DNA of 64,000 bases from Aulostomus chinensis (lineage: Eukaryota; Chordata; Actinopteri; Syngnathiformes; Aulostomidae): positions 17,000,177-17,064,176 of the forward strand of contig JBBMOA010000020.1 of NCBI GenBank assembly GCA_037954235.1. Reading direction: 5' to 3'. The position numbers and the translations under genes were made by a program. The notes beneath the pieces are model-generated. The model was not told where the DNA came from. It was given only the letters and a program-made list of their open reading frames with translations, and ran no database searches. This document shows positions 14,801 to 26,635 of this stretch, one piece after another. Each line of letters begins with the position of its first letter. Position 1 is the first letter of the stretch.

Positions 14801-17472
14801 CTTTAGTGAACAGGAGGCATGTGGGCCGGCTGAGTGTGTACGTGTATGTGTGTCGGCCCGTCTGCGTTTCAGGGAGCGTTGTGAGCGGTGATAAGAGGAG
14901 AGCAGGAAGCACATCACTGCAGAGGAAGGAAAACCCCAGCAGTGGGTGACTGGTGGAAGGGAGGCTATGGAGACAGCAGTGGGCGGTGGGTGAAGGGCTC
15001 TGAGATTCGTGAGGAGGAGGGACAGCACATCTGCACAAGCCGATCCAGATTTGGTGGAGCCTCTTGGCCTCACCTTGTCTGGACGTAGATAACTTGAGGT
15101 GGCAAATGCACAAAACCAGAACACCCAATGTTGATATAGTCACTCCTCAGGAATACGACAGGTTTGGGTATTGAGAGCGCGGTGTGGAGCGTACTCTGAG
15201 CTGTAACAGTGATGGCAGAGAACTGTAAGCACAGATCCGTCTGAACTGCGGGTCACTGGCAGTGTAGTCGACACCCTCGCAGGAGATCCTGCACAATGCC
15301 TAGAGCTTGATTGGTCCATCACCCTCTTTACCTCTTCCCAGCAACCACAGATATTACTGGGCTCCAACACAAGGCCTCATGGGATACCATTGTAATTGTG
15401 TTCAGTGTTTTCGATATGGTCAATGGTGTCCCTCCTGGCTGAAAAATAACAACCCATAACCAAACGATTAGGGAGAAAATGATGGTGTGTATTGCTTGCA
15501 TTTCCAATGTTAATCAGCGAGGGAGCGCAGCCATTGTGATGTTATGGCTCGGCACCTGCAGGCGAATCGAGAAGGGGCTTTTTTTTCTTCTTTTTTTTCC
15601 CCGCGTACAATCTATGGATTTTATGATGCCAATTTCTTCAAGCCAAATGTTGGAGATAAACAGAGGAAGACAGTAAAAGGCTTTTCTGTGTCTCACAGTC
15701 CAAAACATACATTTGTCATTGTTCCTCTGGTTCTGCAGGGATCAGCAGAACTATTTACTTGCATGAGTTAAATGATCGCTTAGCATTTTGTAGCAGTATT
15801 GGCTGTGCCTGTGCATCATTTCTCCACTTTATGAAGAGAACTCTGCTGTAATTCCACATCTGTATGAAGTGCAGAGTTAGAAAAACCAAAGTCTCAGATA
15901 ATGTTGGGTGGTCTGCGGTCCCTCTACATTTCTAACAAAGTTCAAATTTACATTTGTAGCATCACAGTTTACAGAAGATACAGGAAAAGCTTGAGTATAA
16001 CAAACATTCTTAACACAATATTAACTTGTTAGTGCTCTCATGATGCCAGAATAGAATACTTCAATTTGAATACGTAAAAGTTGGCTTCCTTTGTTTTGCA
16101 TGAAAAACATGTGAAGGAGGAATTATTTGTGCAGTATTTATAAGGTTTTTTTTTTTGTCTATTCTGGTTTTTGCTCCACAACTTAAATGCACCAGCATGA
16201 CCCAGTGGTCTGCTTCAAAGCTTGGGAGCCTGCGCAGCACCATATGGCTAAGTGGCGTTTGAAGTGACCAACCACCAGCGCCAAGAGCAAACAAAACTTT
16301 ATTCGCAGGTATCATCATTTCAGATTTCTGCACACCTCACCACAATTTTGATTTGCCTTTAATAATGCCTGTCGGCACACTTAGCTGCCTGATGTGAGCC
16401 CTTTGAGACAGAAGCGGTGGTGGGGATGGGGGGGGTTTGACAGAGGAGGAGTAGGAGGAGGTAAGAGCGCAAATCCTTTAACTGGATTTCGGCTCTCTCA
16501 CCACCATCAGCTGGCAGCGCTAAAAGCTCCATGCTGTGACAAGGCTAATCTAAGGCCACAGGCTGCTCATGAGCTGGGCCCTGTAGAGGCAAACCCATAC
16601 TGCAGCAAGTCATGGAGGGCATGGACGCCAGTGGTCATCCCTAATTACCAAGACAGAGGCAGATAAGCTGAAGCCACCTGGCCAGCGGTATGTCAGCTCT
16701 CCTCCCCCCCGGTACACACTCGACACTGACTGGGTTAAAGATCAAAGACCTGCCCTTCACAGTTCCACCGTAACTTTGATCTCACAAGAAAGGTAAAATT
16801 ACACTTTTGTTAATGTTGGGTGTCAACCTGTCATATCTTGGTCATTATTACAACAAAGTTCTCGCATAACAGAGAAACCAAAAGACTGGTTCCTTCACAG
16901 TTGGGTCTATGATCCTATGGCACTGCCGATCAATTTTAATCACTTTAGATTTCTATCTGGAGCTGGAACAATTAAATCAAAGGGGAATGAATCAGTACAC
17001 TATTCTGACAACAGATCAATCGAAGCAAAAATATAAAATGTAAGAAATTGCTAGGTTTTTTTTTTTGTAATTTATGACCGAAAATGTGACAGAAAATGAT
17101 GTGTATTTGGGTTTTTGACCGATGTGCAGGCAAAAGAAGCACTTCGAAAATTGTTGCTCGCCTGAGACGTTCAAGTTCATATTACATAGAAAAGTGGCAT
17201 ATCTTGAGCCCAAGTGCTTAAGTGATTGTGCAGATTTTAAGGGGGGGGGGGCTCTTAAAAAGGCTCTAGTTATGTGCCATCTTAAACCTACTTATGAGGA
17301 AATGATGACCTAATTGTGGTTAGTAATATGTATGCTGTTGTTGGGTTGTGAGTCTTACTGGTTCCTGATCCGTGGCAGATCCGGCCCTTTTTCCAAAGAT
17401 ACAGTTGAGGTCTGTTTTGCTGCGGGAAGACAGGTCCTTCCCTAAAACACAAAGTCGAGAGCGAGAGAGAGC

Positions 17473-17506
<34 letters not shown>

Positions 17507-20500
17507 AAGACCAGTTTACTCATTGGAATATTGCACTGAAGAGATATGGTAACACTTCATTTGCTCAACTGGACGGGTCATAATCTATCACGGGGCTGAT
17601 GTATACTGATAAACGTTTAACACAACACTCATTCACCACTATGACAAAGTTGGCGTATCCAAACCCAGCGTGCATGTTTGTGCTGAGCAGGACGGTTCAA
17701 AACCTGACCACCAGAGCAACCGTACACATTTAGACTTCATTCAAAAACAATTTATGCATTTACGGCTTGAAAATGGTAAACAAATACTGAAGGTGCATGA
17801 AATCAATATGCAAGAGAATGCAGAAAAAAAAGAGACAAAAAGGGGCAGTAGTAACTCTTTTTCCCCTCAATGGCAGTTACTGGGAGGTTTTTCAGCCTCC
17901 AGAAACCGTACACACCATCGATGGACGTAGGCATGGATACACGTCTCCACTCATGACTGACGCCGAAGCAGAGCCATAAAAATGCAGACATTTAGAAGTG
18001 CAATTGTTCCAGCTATAATGGTTCCAGCAATAATGGTTGCAGTTAAAAGGACGAGTGCGCGCGTGTTTGTGTGTGTGTGTCTGTGTGTGCGTGCGTGTTG
18101 GTGGGGGGTGCCTCTTGCTCCACGGATAAAACGGCGAAGAAAAATAAACTAACAGCAAGGTCTGCCGCGCCACACCTCCAAATTCCGATTTTCAAGCAGG
18201 CCTCAAAGACTCCTGGAGCACACAGTCGTCCGTCTCAAGCCCGGGTCCTGTTCGTACAGCTGCATCCTCTTCCTTCAGCAGGGCTCTGATAACATTTGGT
18301 TATTTATTGCTCTAGAATCTCTATCTCCCCCCTCGCACTCTTGGCTTTGAAAGCCACTGCACAGTTGGATCCGAGAGGTAAAACCAAGAAAGTATGTTCA
18401 AAACTAAAATAAATAGGAAGAGGGGGGACTGTGGTGTTTGTCATTCGGTGAACTTGGGTTAACCGTAAAATATTCCCAATCGGACCTTTTTTGCCCTTTA
18501 GAAGAGGAAGAAACTGTCAGAATTCTCAGGCTTTTGGGTGAAAGTACACATAAGTGTTCTGATTTTTTTTTTTAAAAGGGCAAAAAAAAAAAAAAAAAAG
18601 AGTAACCCCATTTTTCCTTTTAACATTCAAAAGGTGGCTGAGGGCAATTGGACAGGATATAACAGGGACACTGTCAACCTGCAATGGGAAGTGTTATTCA
18701 GTAGGTTGGTTTCCAAGGTAATATTTGAAGTGGCAACAAATCCCAACACAGACAACTAGTCAAACCAGACTAGCAAAACCTCAACGTTTCAAAACATGAG
18801 CACACACATCTGACAAACGATTCAAAAACAAGTTGGGTCCAGTTCTCTCAGTAGATTCAAATGAACAAAATGACTTGCTTCCTGTTAGTGATGTAACCAA
18901 ACCCACGTTTCTCAATCCTTTAAGTGCAGATCGTGTCTTTGCGGATGCCCGTAAGAATGGCAGCAGTTATCTGGTTCCATTTCAGAATTCTTCACCATTC
19001 AGTGTTCCGAAGGCAAAAGGGTGTCCGGGTTTTTTTTTTCCCCCCAAACTTTTGCGCCTGTCATTTGTAGGCCTGCCCCGTACCATTTCACAGGTTCCTT
19101 GTCTTACAGAGGTAAACAGAGTTAAAAGTGGTCAACTGCGAGGACTTGAGTACCATTTTTTTGGTCTGAGCCAGCTTTTCACAACCAAACCATGTCCTTG
19201 CCCAGCTGGTTAGCCTGGAAACCAGTTTGGTGTTGAAACTACAGTGCCTTCCAGCAGCCAAAAAGCCTGCGGCCTTTAACTCTTTGGCTTGATACTCCAC
19301 TGGGGTTAATCTGACTCCCTGTTCTTTCTTAAGACCATCAACAGACATGCACCATCTAAAGACACAATAAAATACTGTTTTGATTAAAAGCCTGAAGAAA
19401 GGAAACTAACCACGTGGAGGAGGGGTTAGGGAGCTCTGACTGCATCAACCGCCATTGCAGCAGTGACAGGTGATAGATGGGGGGAGCAATTAAAACTGGG
19501 TTACTGGTTTATGCTGTGGCCCGGGACCAAGGCAGCACAGATTTTGGTGCCCTTCCACCACAAACAAAGGCCATCAATCCTCAGTGCTGGCAGTGAGGGA
19601 GCCAGCATGAACGGGATATCGATAAAAGCAGCAGACAGTAAGGAGGAGGCCTGCGCTGGGAGAGAGAATTCAAGATGATTGTGGATGGTTCTTTTAAAAA
19701 AATGTGGCAATAACTATTTTTGGAAATAATTTATATTTTTGAATTGTATTTTATTTGAAATGTAGTGTGCTTAGTATCAAGTTAAAAATTGAACAAACAA
19801 TATTCTTTGGAGTTAAATATTCTGTGATTAAAATTGTGTTTGAGGGGATTTAACATCCAACATTCAATTTAAGATTCAATGGTTGACCTCTGTGTACATA
19901 CAACCTCTCCACAAACCAAGAGTAGTACCTGACTGTTGCAACCTCTCATGTAACAAGCTTAGCAACACTAAATCTATTTCCAAGCCTTAACTTGGCAACA
20001 GCTACAGAGGGAGAGAGGAGCGTCGGCATCAGTGGAGGCATGCAAACAGGCGTGGCAGGTTACAGGTTGCGAGGTAACTCTTTGGTCACCCATGCCAATT
20101 CAGATCAGAGGCTAGACCAGTAAAGGCCTCATCAAAGACTTTAATAAAAACTGAAAAAAGGAGACAACAAGGTAGAGATTGGAGATATCAAGTTTACGAT
20201 TGATTTGTGAGTCACGTTTGGACAAACAAGAGGAGCCAGCGTCTCTTGTGTCCTTGTTGCATGACAACTATTCCAGCCTTTTAAACGACAAGTTAAAGTG
20301 GTGTTGTGTTGCTTGCGGAGACACAATCTGGTTTCGGATTGAATTCCTGCAAAAACATTACCACCTGAATTTCCTGTAGTCTCTCTTCCTTTCTGCTTTT
20401 TCAACACTTAAAAGAAAATGCAAATACAGAAAGCAGGAAGATGCATAATGTCTTAAGGTTCACAAATAGCTGGTGCAGAAGAGTGGAAGGGATCTCCACA

Positions 20501-23500
20501 AATGGATTAGAACTAGTCCTCTCCAGGGATCAGACTTTATTAGTTGACGACAGGTTGGGGTACAAGTGTATCCTGCGGCAAAGACAATGAAGGAGGCAGA
20601 AGTTCAGTCGACACAAATGTCCAAATGAACAAGACACAAACGTGGCCATATAAATCACTGGTCAAAACTCTCGAGAAAGGTATTGTTAGGGGCACTTTTC
20701 ACTGGGCTATTTTGGGGGTGGAAGAGAGGTGAGGAGAGGTCTAAATAGGAGTCTAGCAATTCAGGAAACTTTGTTTAGTGAGGGACACAATACAGGGTTT
20801 AGGCTTGGATGCACCTCCATATGCCTTTATGAAACTCAACAGAACCACATCTAATCAAACGTAGCCAAATGGTCCCAAGCAGTCATACATGCATGAATGG
20901 CTTCATTGTCAAAGATGCAAACTCATCAAACATCAACCAACACATGAAATTAATTCTGATTAGAATTCTTATGTCCAGGTTTCATGACTTGCGCGAATGG
21001 TGCATTAAATACATCTCATCCATCGGGTACCAGTTATTTTCATGGGTCCTTTCAAAGTGAGATCCTAAAAACGGGGTGAGAGGGTCTAAAGAGACAGAGG
21101 CCATGTTTTATCAGGTCGGGTCATCTGATCAGGGGGCAGTCAATGGACATGCCAGATGCCACAAACAGGAAAAGGGAAGTTGCTATTGAATGACGTAAAG
21201 TATAAAGTCTTCCAGGTGAGGCAAAAGTTACTATTTTGTGTTATTCTAAGTTTGCTGACCTGACTGATTATAATTACTTCAACACATGGCAGTATTAAAA
21301 GGGGATTTGCGCTTCAATCTTGCAAAAGAACTCACAAAATTATTGAACGTGTCCAGTGTTTTATGTTTGCAGGTTAAAATCTTACAAATTCTGCGCCACA
21401 ACATCATTCATTAAAAGCCATGACAATCTAAGGAAATCGTGTAAAGCGGCATTAATGTAGCTTATGCATTGCAAGGAAATTCAGCTATTTTAGATTATAA
21501 TAATAAATCACTGGCACGAAACTGTCAACTCAATATCATAATTTTCTGAACTGTTAGAATAAACAGCTAAGTTGAAGAATGCAATATTAACTCTGACAAG
21601 TACTCAATGCCATTTGCAATATCCCATAAATGGATTTCTTTCTGTTGACCCGCTACAAGGTTTTGAACCTCACTTCCCCCCGGTGACCACGTCCAAGTAC
21701 CCTTGAGCAAGATACTGAGCCCCCAATTGCTCCTGATGGCCCTGCGATGGACTGGCGACCCGTCCAGTGTGAACCCCGCCTCCAACTCAGTGCCAGCTGG
21801 GATAGGCTCCTTACCTTACAGCATTTCAGTGTAAACCTGCACACAGTACATTGGTTTGCTTGGTTTCACTTTCTGCAGAATGAATTAGATCAAGGCTCAA
21901 GGCTCAAGGCTCAAGGATTCCCCCCCCCCCCATTCTTACACAGGAGCTGTTCAGATTTGATGGATATTCCAAGACATGCCGATGTACCCGATGGTTCAGA
22001 ACGTCCCACAGATCCTTACCAGACAGAAACTTCGGGTGAACAGGGAGGCTGCAGTCGGGGCCTTGTAGGCTGGGTGTGCAAGCCAGCTCCTCTCAGGCTA
22101 TTGGGAGCTGCCTGTGCTGACACCAGTTGTTCAAACCATCCACCTCAGCTATGTGAGTTGCTGTTCTAAGGGAGTGATGCAAAAGGTGGAGCTGATTGTT
22201 CAGACTCTAAATCAGCATTGGGACCCACCACCTGCAGGCATGCTGTCCATTCGCAGTGGTGTTGCTGTAACCAGGTAACTAAAGGCAACTTATTCTTGAA
22301 AAGCCAACATTTGAAGCAACAGCGGTTTGCTCAATGGACATGATGTCCTCCCTGTGTGTATTTATGACATCGGTAGCACTGTAAAATGTGACGGACACGG
22401 AGGGTTTGGAATGACCTTTTTTTGGCCCCATCATCTGAATGTGAAAGTCTCACAAAAAGAAATACTCGCAAACTGGGAAATAAATAAGTTTGAGAGAGGT
22501 AAGCTTGTTGAGGTGATACACAGTTTTTGTTAAGTTCGTTGCAGAACTAAACTTGTCTTCCTCTAATACCTAAAATATGCACAAGCTCAAGTAAGGCAAC
22601 TCAGCAATAAAGAAAAGTGGTTACTCATTTTGGTCTCCAGTCATCCTGAACACTAAATTCCTCCTTGTGCCTTGCGATGTACTGGCCTTGACCAGCAAAT
22701 CTTGACTCCCTGACATGTTAAGGAGTAATGAAAGTAGAAGGAAGCCTTATTAATAACCTCCCCTAGCACTGACCGGGCCAACTGACCTCGCACAGGTTGA
22801 CAGAGCTCTGATCAGCGTCTGCGATCTGAGCCAAGTGCACAAGGCTCATCGAGGGTAAGGGAGGGTGTCTGTCGGAGTGCCTGGCATGGAGGTGAATAAA
22901 GCACTTGCTGCTGCAAGAAAATAATGCTGACCCCCAAAAGTATAGAAAATGAGGAAAGTAAAAAAAAAAAACTTTACACGCCTTATAGTGCTGTGTTCAT
23001 CCAGTAGACACTTCTTCAAGAGGACGGAGGTAATGTGCGATAGACTGGTTGGCAAGGCATGGAGGATAAAAGAAGTGGAGAAACATCGTCTTGGACTGTG
23101 CGGGCCAGCGTCTGATGACAGCTTTGTTTTTGTTCATTAGCATTCTTAGGGAATGATGTGGCAACAGCTGGAGAGGATGGCACAAGACTGGGAAGGATGC
23201 AGGATGGATTCATGTTAGTTGTGACACAATTTAATAATAGATGTTATCTCTCATGTCCCACTCTTTTCTCAAGTTGCTAAGCAGACTAAACTCAGAAAGT
23301 AGCTAACTCACCAAGGAAGTTCGAGCCTGGATGTCAAATGGTGACACTGGAAGCCCCAAACCTTTAGCTATGGCCCCCAGAGATTTTGCACAGAAATTGT
23401 GGAAACGCTATAAAAAAAATAAAATAAAAAAATATTTGCTTGCAAGTACGAAGCCCAAGCAGGCTCCCTCTCGAGTTCAAGACGCCTTTTTTGATAATCA

Positions 23501-26249
23501 AGCGCGCACACCGGAAGCAGAGTGGAATGGGAAAGTGCGTGATGAGGAGGAGGAAATTATTCACAACCCAACATACGAAAACTCAGTCAACTTGCCAGTA
23601 AGTCTGACTAATCTTGTAAGAATGTTGTGAATTGATCGACCACACAAATGGATCCAATCAACGAGCAATTATTTTATCGCCTGTGCCACTTTATCCCAAA
23701 CCATCCACAGCCAACCCACCAGGGCAAAATTCTCAGCAACAATAATATAAAAAAATAAATAAATAAACTCAATGGTTCAAAGACCAAACCATTTTTTTTT
23801 TAAAAATCTAATAAGCATCTTTTTTTCCATTGCTGCCTTAGCATGTGTGCCTTTACAAATAAAGTGGTTTATTTCAACCTTTGTTTATCCTGGTCTGTTG
23901 TTAATGGATTGACATTAAAATTGCAACCTATTTTTTCAGCTCCAAGTCCTGGTGCACGTTTAGCATTTTGGCCATCTGCCAACACCGCTTTCAGCTCCTA
24001 AGGGATGAACGCACCTTTGGTGAATTTCATGTAATGGACCCTCTTTTTGGAAGTTTTGGACTTCTCTTCCAAACTGAAGCTCTTCTGCTCTTCTGGCTGA
24101 GGTGCTACAAAATATAAGGAGAAAATACCAATGAAGGTCACATGGTAACGTACGGGTAGCAGCTCATCATGTATTCCGTATCACTATAGCTTTCCTATAT
24201 GCACTGCCATTGAACAGTGTTCCAAATAGTAATGATGATGTTCAGCATGCAGCAACTCACTCAGCTAAATGTTATACTGTGGCACCATCTACTGCCCAGC
24301 AGAGGGAGACGTGATATTGTCACATACGGACTGCTGAGGAATCCAAGTACATTTGTTCTTCACGAAACCAACTTTGAAAGATAAGAAACTTTCATTCAAA
24401 TTAACAAAGACACCAAACTCCGTCTTCAATATGAAATCTTTCAAACTGTTCAAATGCTAATGGAGTGCCGTTCTGGGAGAGTGGTGAGCACAAAGACAGT
24501 GTGACAGTTTCTACACATGCTGCACAACGTCAGAAAAAGATATATTGCAACATGACCCTGTTTTCAATCAATGGACCACTCATCAGTGATATATCGGTTG
24601 GTAAGTTAAGATTCATATGAAATTAACCATCACAAACAATGTGTCCAACTACAAATCAGTGAGAAAAAACAACAGAGACATACAAAAAAGAGACAGAAGG
24701 ATCTTCCTTCTACATACCAGTGTTGTTATTTGAGCCGTGGCAGTTATTCAGTTGCGCAAGCAGCTCATTGAAATCATCTTGGTGGGCGATCCAGTTGTCC
24801 TGTGAACACAGACAGTGTCATTAACAGAAGGGTTTATCCTTGCGATTACGGTTTTCAAACATTCTGAACATTACAATGGGAGCTGAGCATCAGTCCGTGG
24901 CTCTGATTGAAGAGACGCTAGGTGTAAATTAAAGACCTGTTCGAGGAACTGCTGTATGCCTTCGAAAATCTGGCCAATTTAATGGTGAAGCTGAACGAGT
25001 GATTCAATTTGTTAAGTGCTATTAACATCTGGCTCCTTTAGAGCTGCATCAGGAAGAAACACAGCTCAGCAAAATTGAAACGTTTTCACACAAGTGAAAT
25101 CTACTGAAAATATTGTTTTTTGGGTGCAGTAACCCGAACAACATGCTTCAGAACAGACTGTACTTACAGTACACTTCTGACAACACACTATTCTATACTG
25201 TGTCTACCAAGATTGCAATTTTTGCCTTTATCGAGATGTTTTTGTCAATACACCAACAAATATTGTAATTTTCGTAGGCGTAGATTCAACACATCCTCCT
25301 CATATGAAAGTGTGTCAAGACTGTAAAACGATGCGATATTCGTTCATGTCCTCAACAACCAAACGGTAAAGGAGCTCACCTCGTGGCTGGCACTGGCTCC
25401 AAGACCATAGTTGTTGTTTTTAACTTTTACTTTAATGTGGTCTGTGGAACCTTGCTCACTTCTGCCCAGGCCCTTCAGATGAGAGGAGGAACATTAGATG
25501 GGTCAACCGCCCATGTCTGGGAACAACTGGTTACTGTTGTCAAAAAAGCAAACAATGAGAGCTACATTTCAAAACACCCACCTTGCCCTTGGACCAGCCC
25601 ATTCGCTCCAGCATCTTCTGGCCAAATTTAGAATCATCTTTACTCCAGCTGCTATTCCTCGGGTCAACAGACCACTTCTGTTTCCTCCGGGCTGGAGACA
25701 GAAGAGCAGCACTGTTACGTTAACCGATCAGCAACATGACATTCAACATAAAAACTGAGCAACCAACAAATCGAGGTAACTTCAAGTAAGTTACATCCGT
25801 TGGTAAAGCTACACGCAGTGCACTATCGGAATAAGAGGGGTTGTTTACGCAAACTTAAGGTAGATGACAACCGTCATGTGTGAATCCGCAATCAGCGTAG
25901 AGACAACAGACGGACTTGTTGCGAAGAAACACGCTAACTCACTAAATTGAATTAGTAGCAGCATATTTAGCAACAAATAAGCATAAAAGTTATTGTGGTT
26001 GAGCTGCAGACGTACAAAAGTAAACACGTGTTTACACTGACAGCTGAAGCTAATGCTAATGTTAGCGACCCAAACACTTTCTAAATCAACATTTACTGAA
26101 TATTTTGCAAAGAAAATCCTCGACATTAGATTAAAGCGGGATTTTGACCCACATAAGACTTAAAGTCGTATCATTATATTGAAAGAAGAAGGAAAATATG
26201 TTTCAAAAGCCAGAAAGTAATATTTCTTACGCTCTGCCAGCATGGACAT
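5266..26249 (-). CDS. pinx1: PIN2/TERF1-interacting telomerase inhibitor 1, whole coding span (7 exons)
   Basis: PINX1 is a nucleolar G-patch protein that binds TERF1 and telomerase, restrains telomerase activity and takes part in rRNA maturation. Coding exons (high to low): 26249-26231, 25691-25582, 25472-25380, 24799-24718, 24104-24015, 17441-17359, 5916-5266. They sum to 1128 bases with continuous phase, giving 375 residues; I recall human PINX1 as 328. The start is MSMLAE, followed by RRKQKWSVDPRN and a G-patch at about residues 26-72 (SKFGQKMLERMGWSKGKGLG). Further conserved blocks are DNWIAHQDDFN, RVHYMKFTKGKDLSSRSKTD and LTMQEYFAQRM. The C-terminal half is made of lysine clusters, as expected for the nucleolar-targeting and telomerase-inhibiting tail. 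Introns 5 and 6 (6.6 and 11.4 kb) contain most of the gene's length. No frame break is seen. Confidence 0.96.
8742..8797. repeat. (CA)n microsatellite, about 28 units
   Basis: Uninterrupted CA dinucleotides in pinx1 intron 6. Confidence 0.97.
10669..10685. repeat. Poly-C run (17 bases)
   Basis: Seventeen C in pinx1 intron 6, followed by AATAA. Confidence 0.95.
11280..11480. promoter_or_regulatory. Candidate conserved non-coding element in pinx1 intron 6
   Basis: Repeat-free, moderately GC-rich block. It contains the palindrome GGTAATTACC (homeodomain-type core), TGATTTATTAGATTAAAG and CAGCTGTG (E-box). Sequence texture only; no alignment was possible. Confidence 0.25.
11690..12010. promoter_or_regulatory. 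Candidate conserved non-coding element with SOX-type sites
   Basis: Unique sequence with several ACAAT/ATTGT cores, including CTATTGTTAATGG near 11940 and CAACAATG near 11822, plus GGAATG (TEAD-type) and AGATCTTATCT (GATA-type) motifs. It lies about 11 kb upstream of the sox7 start. A sox7 enhancer is possible but is inference only. Confidence 0.25.
13630..13880. promoter_or_regulatory. Candidate conserved non-coding element with homeodomain and CCAAT motifs
   Basis: GC-richer block containing TTTGACTGATTAATTAGCC directly followed by an AATCAGAGG segment, so a TTAATTAG homeodomain core overlaps a CCAAT box. TATTTATCAGCAGG lies near 13669. No repeats or ORF explain it. Confidence 0.25.
17359..17441 (-). 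CDS. pinx1: pinx1 coding exon 6
   Basis: Residues 132-159, reading GKDLSSRSKTDLNCIFGKR and then AGSATDQEP. Acceptor GTGTTTTAG, donor CCA|GTAAGA. The exon enters in phase 1 and leaves in phase 0. The KDLSSRSKTDL-CIFGKR block is highly conserved in PINX1. Confidence 0.96.
17456..17510. repeat. (GA)n microsatellite beside pinx1 exon 6
   Basis: Interrupted GA tract 15 bases upstream of the exon 6 acceptor. It is therefore CT-rich on the pinx1 sense strand and may serve as part of the polypyrimidine tract. Confidence 0.85.
21650..21810 (+). repeat. Dispersed retroposon fragment with L2-like 3' tail
   Basis: Contains CCTTGAGCAAGATACTGAG, then a block reading CCCTGCGATGGACTGGCGAC-CCGTCCAG, and ends CAGCTGGGATAGGCTCC. 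The same core occurs inverted in the full SINE at 50688-51069. This copy lacks a tRNA-like head and the terminal short tandem repeats, so it is truncated. Confidence 0.7.
24015..24104 (-). CDS. pinx1: pinx1 coding exon 5
   Basis: Residues 102-131: APQPEEQKSFSLEEKSK then TSKKRVHYMKFTK. Acceptor TTTTGTAG, donor AAAG|GTGCGT (weaker than consensus). Enters and leaves in phase 1. The RVHYMKFTKGKDL signature spans the exon 5-6 junction. Confidence 0.95.
24718..24799 (-). CDS. pinx1: pinx1 coding exon 4
   Basis: Residues 75-101: DNWIAHQDDFNELLAQLNNC then HGSNNNT. Acceptor TGTTCACAG, donor CTG|GTATGT. Enters in phase 0 and leaves in phase 1. Matches the segment following the PINX1 G-patch. Confidence 0.95.
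25380..25472 (-). CDS. pinx1: pinx1 coding exon 3
   Basis: Residues 44-74: GLGRSEQGSTDHIKVKVKNN then NYGLGASASHE. Second half of the G-patch. Acceptor CATCTGAAG, donor GAG|GTGAGC. 31 codons, phase 0 at both ends. Confidence 0.95.
25582..25691 (-). CDS. pinx1: pinx1 coding exon 2
   Basis: Residues 7-43: PRRKQKWSVDPRNSSWSKDD, then SKFGQKMLERMGWSKGK. First half of the G-patch. Acceptor CTGTCTCCAG, donor AAG|GTGGGT. The junction codon gives Pro where I recall Arg in mammals. Confidence 0.95.
26231..26249 (-). CDS. pinx1: pinx1 coding exon 1
   Basis: Nineteen bases encoding MSMLAE plus one base, followed by donor GTAAGA. I chose the first ATG (26249) because it gives the MSMLAE start typical of PINX1; the next ATG is two codons in. 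A tiny first coding exon is expected for this gene. Confidence 0.92.
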
Positions 26250-26550
26250 TCTGGGGTCCTTCAGCGGCTTTACAGAAGGCGAGTAGGATCGCTGGAATTT
26301 GCCTGATGAAAATATCCAGCCACGCTGGCTGCATGTTGTGAACATATATGGTATTCATCGCGTTTTCGATTACCGATGAAAGATATAATTTTATTTAAAT
26401 ATAATTATTTTGCATTTACGTATTTTATTTTGCTTCTGCTGTTACTGCCATTACTTAGTATCACTGCCAAGAGCCAGCCAAAAGAGGGAGCTACATCCAT
26501 AAAAACAGGGTACATCCGTCAGGTCATACAGGTTCATTGAACTCGGACAC

Positions 26551-26571
26551 GTGTGCGTGCGTGTGTGTGTG

Positions 26572-26603
<32 letters not shown>

Positions 26604-26635
26604 TGTGTGAGTGTTTGTGTGTGTGTGTGTGTGTG
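26551..26635. repeat. Compound (GT)n/(GCGT)n microsatellite
   Basis: GT dinucleotides broken by GCGTGC units, ending in a pure GT tract. It lies about 300 bases upstream of the pinx1 start codon. Confidence 0.95.

Larger units (their letters stand above)
5917..17358 (-). other. pinx1: pinx1 intron 6 (11.4 kb)
   Basis: No internal exon is needed, since the flanking exons join in phase 0. Contents: G run 6895-6908, (CA)n 8742-8797, C run 10669-10685, GT array 11582-11605, and several GC-richer unique blocks that look unlike their AT-rich surroundings (11280-11480, 11690-12010, 13630-13880). The ORFs in this stretch show no recognisable domains. Confidence 0.75.
17442..24014 (-). other. pinx1: pinx1 intron 5 (6.6 kb)
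   Basis: No internal exon is required by phase. It contains a GT array near 18069, a retroposon tail at 21650-21810, a short tandem of AAGGCTC units at about 21893-21916, and otherwise unremarkable sequence with no recognisable coding domain. Confidence 0.75.
24105..26230 (-). other. pinx1: pinx1 introns 1-4
   Basis: Introns of about 540, 110, 580 and 610 bases (25692-26230, 25473-25581, 24800-25379, 24105-24717). All have GT donors and AG acceptors. No repeats or other features stand out. Confidence 0.85.
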
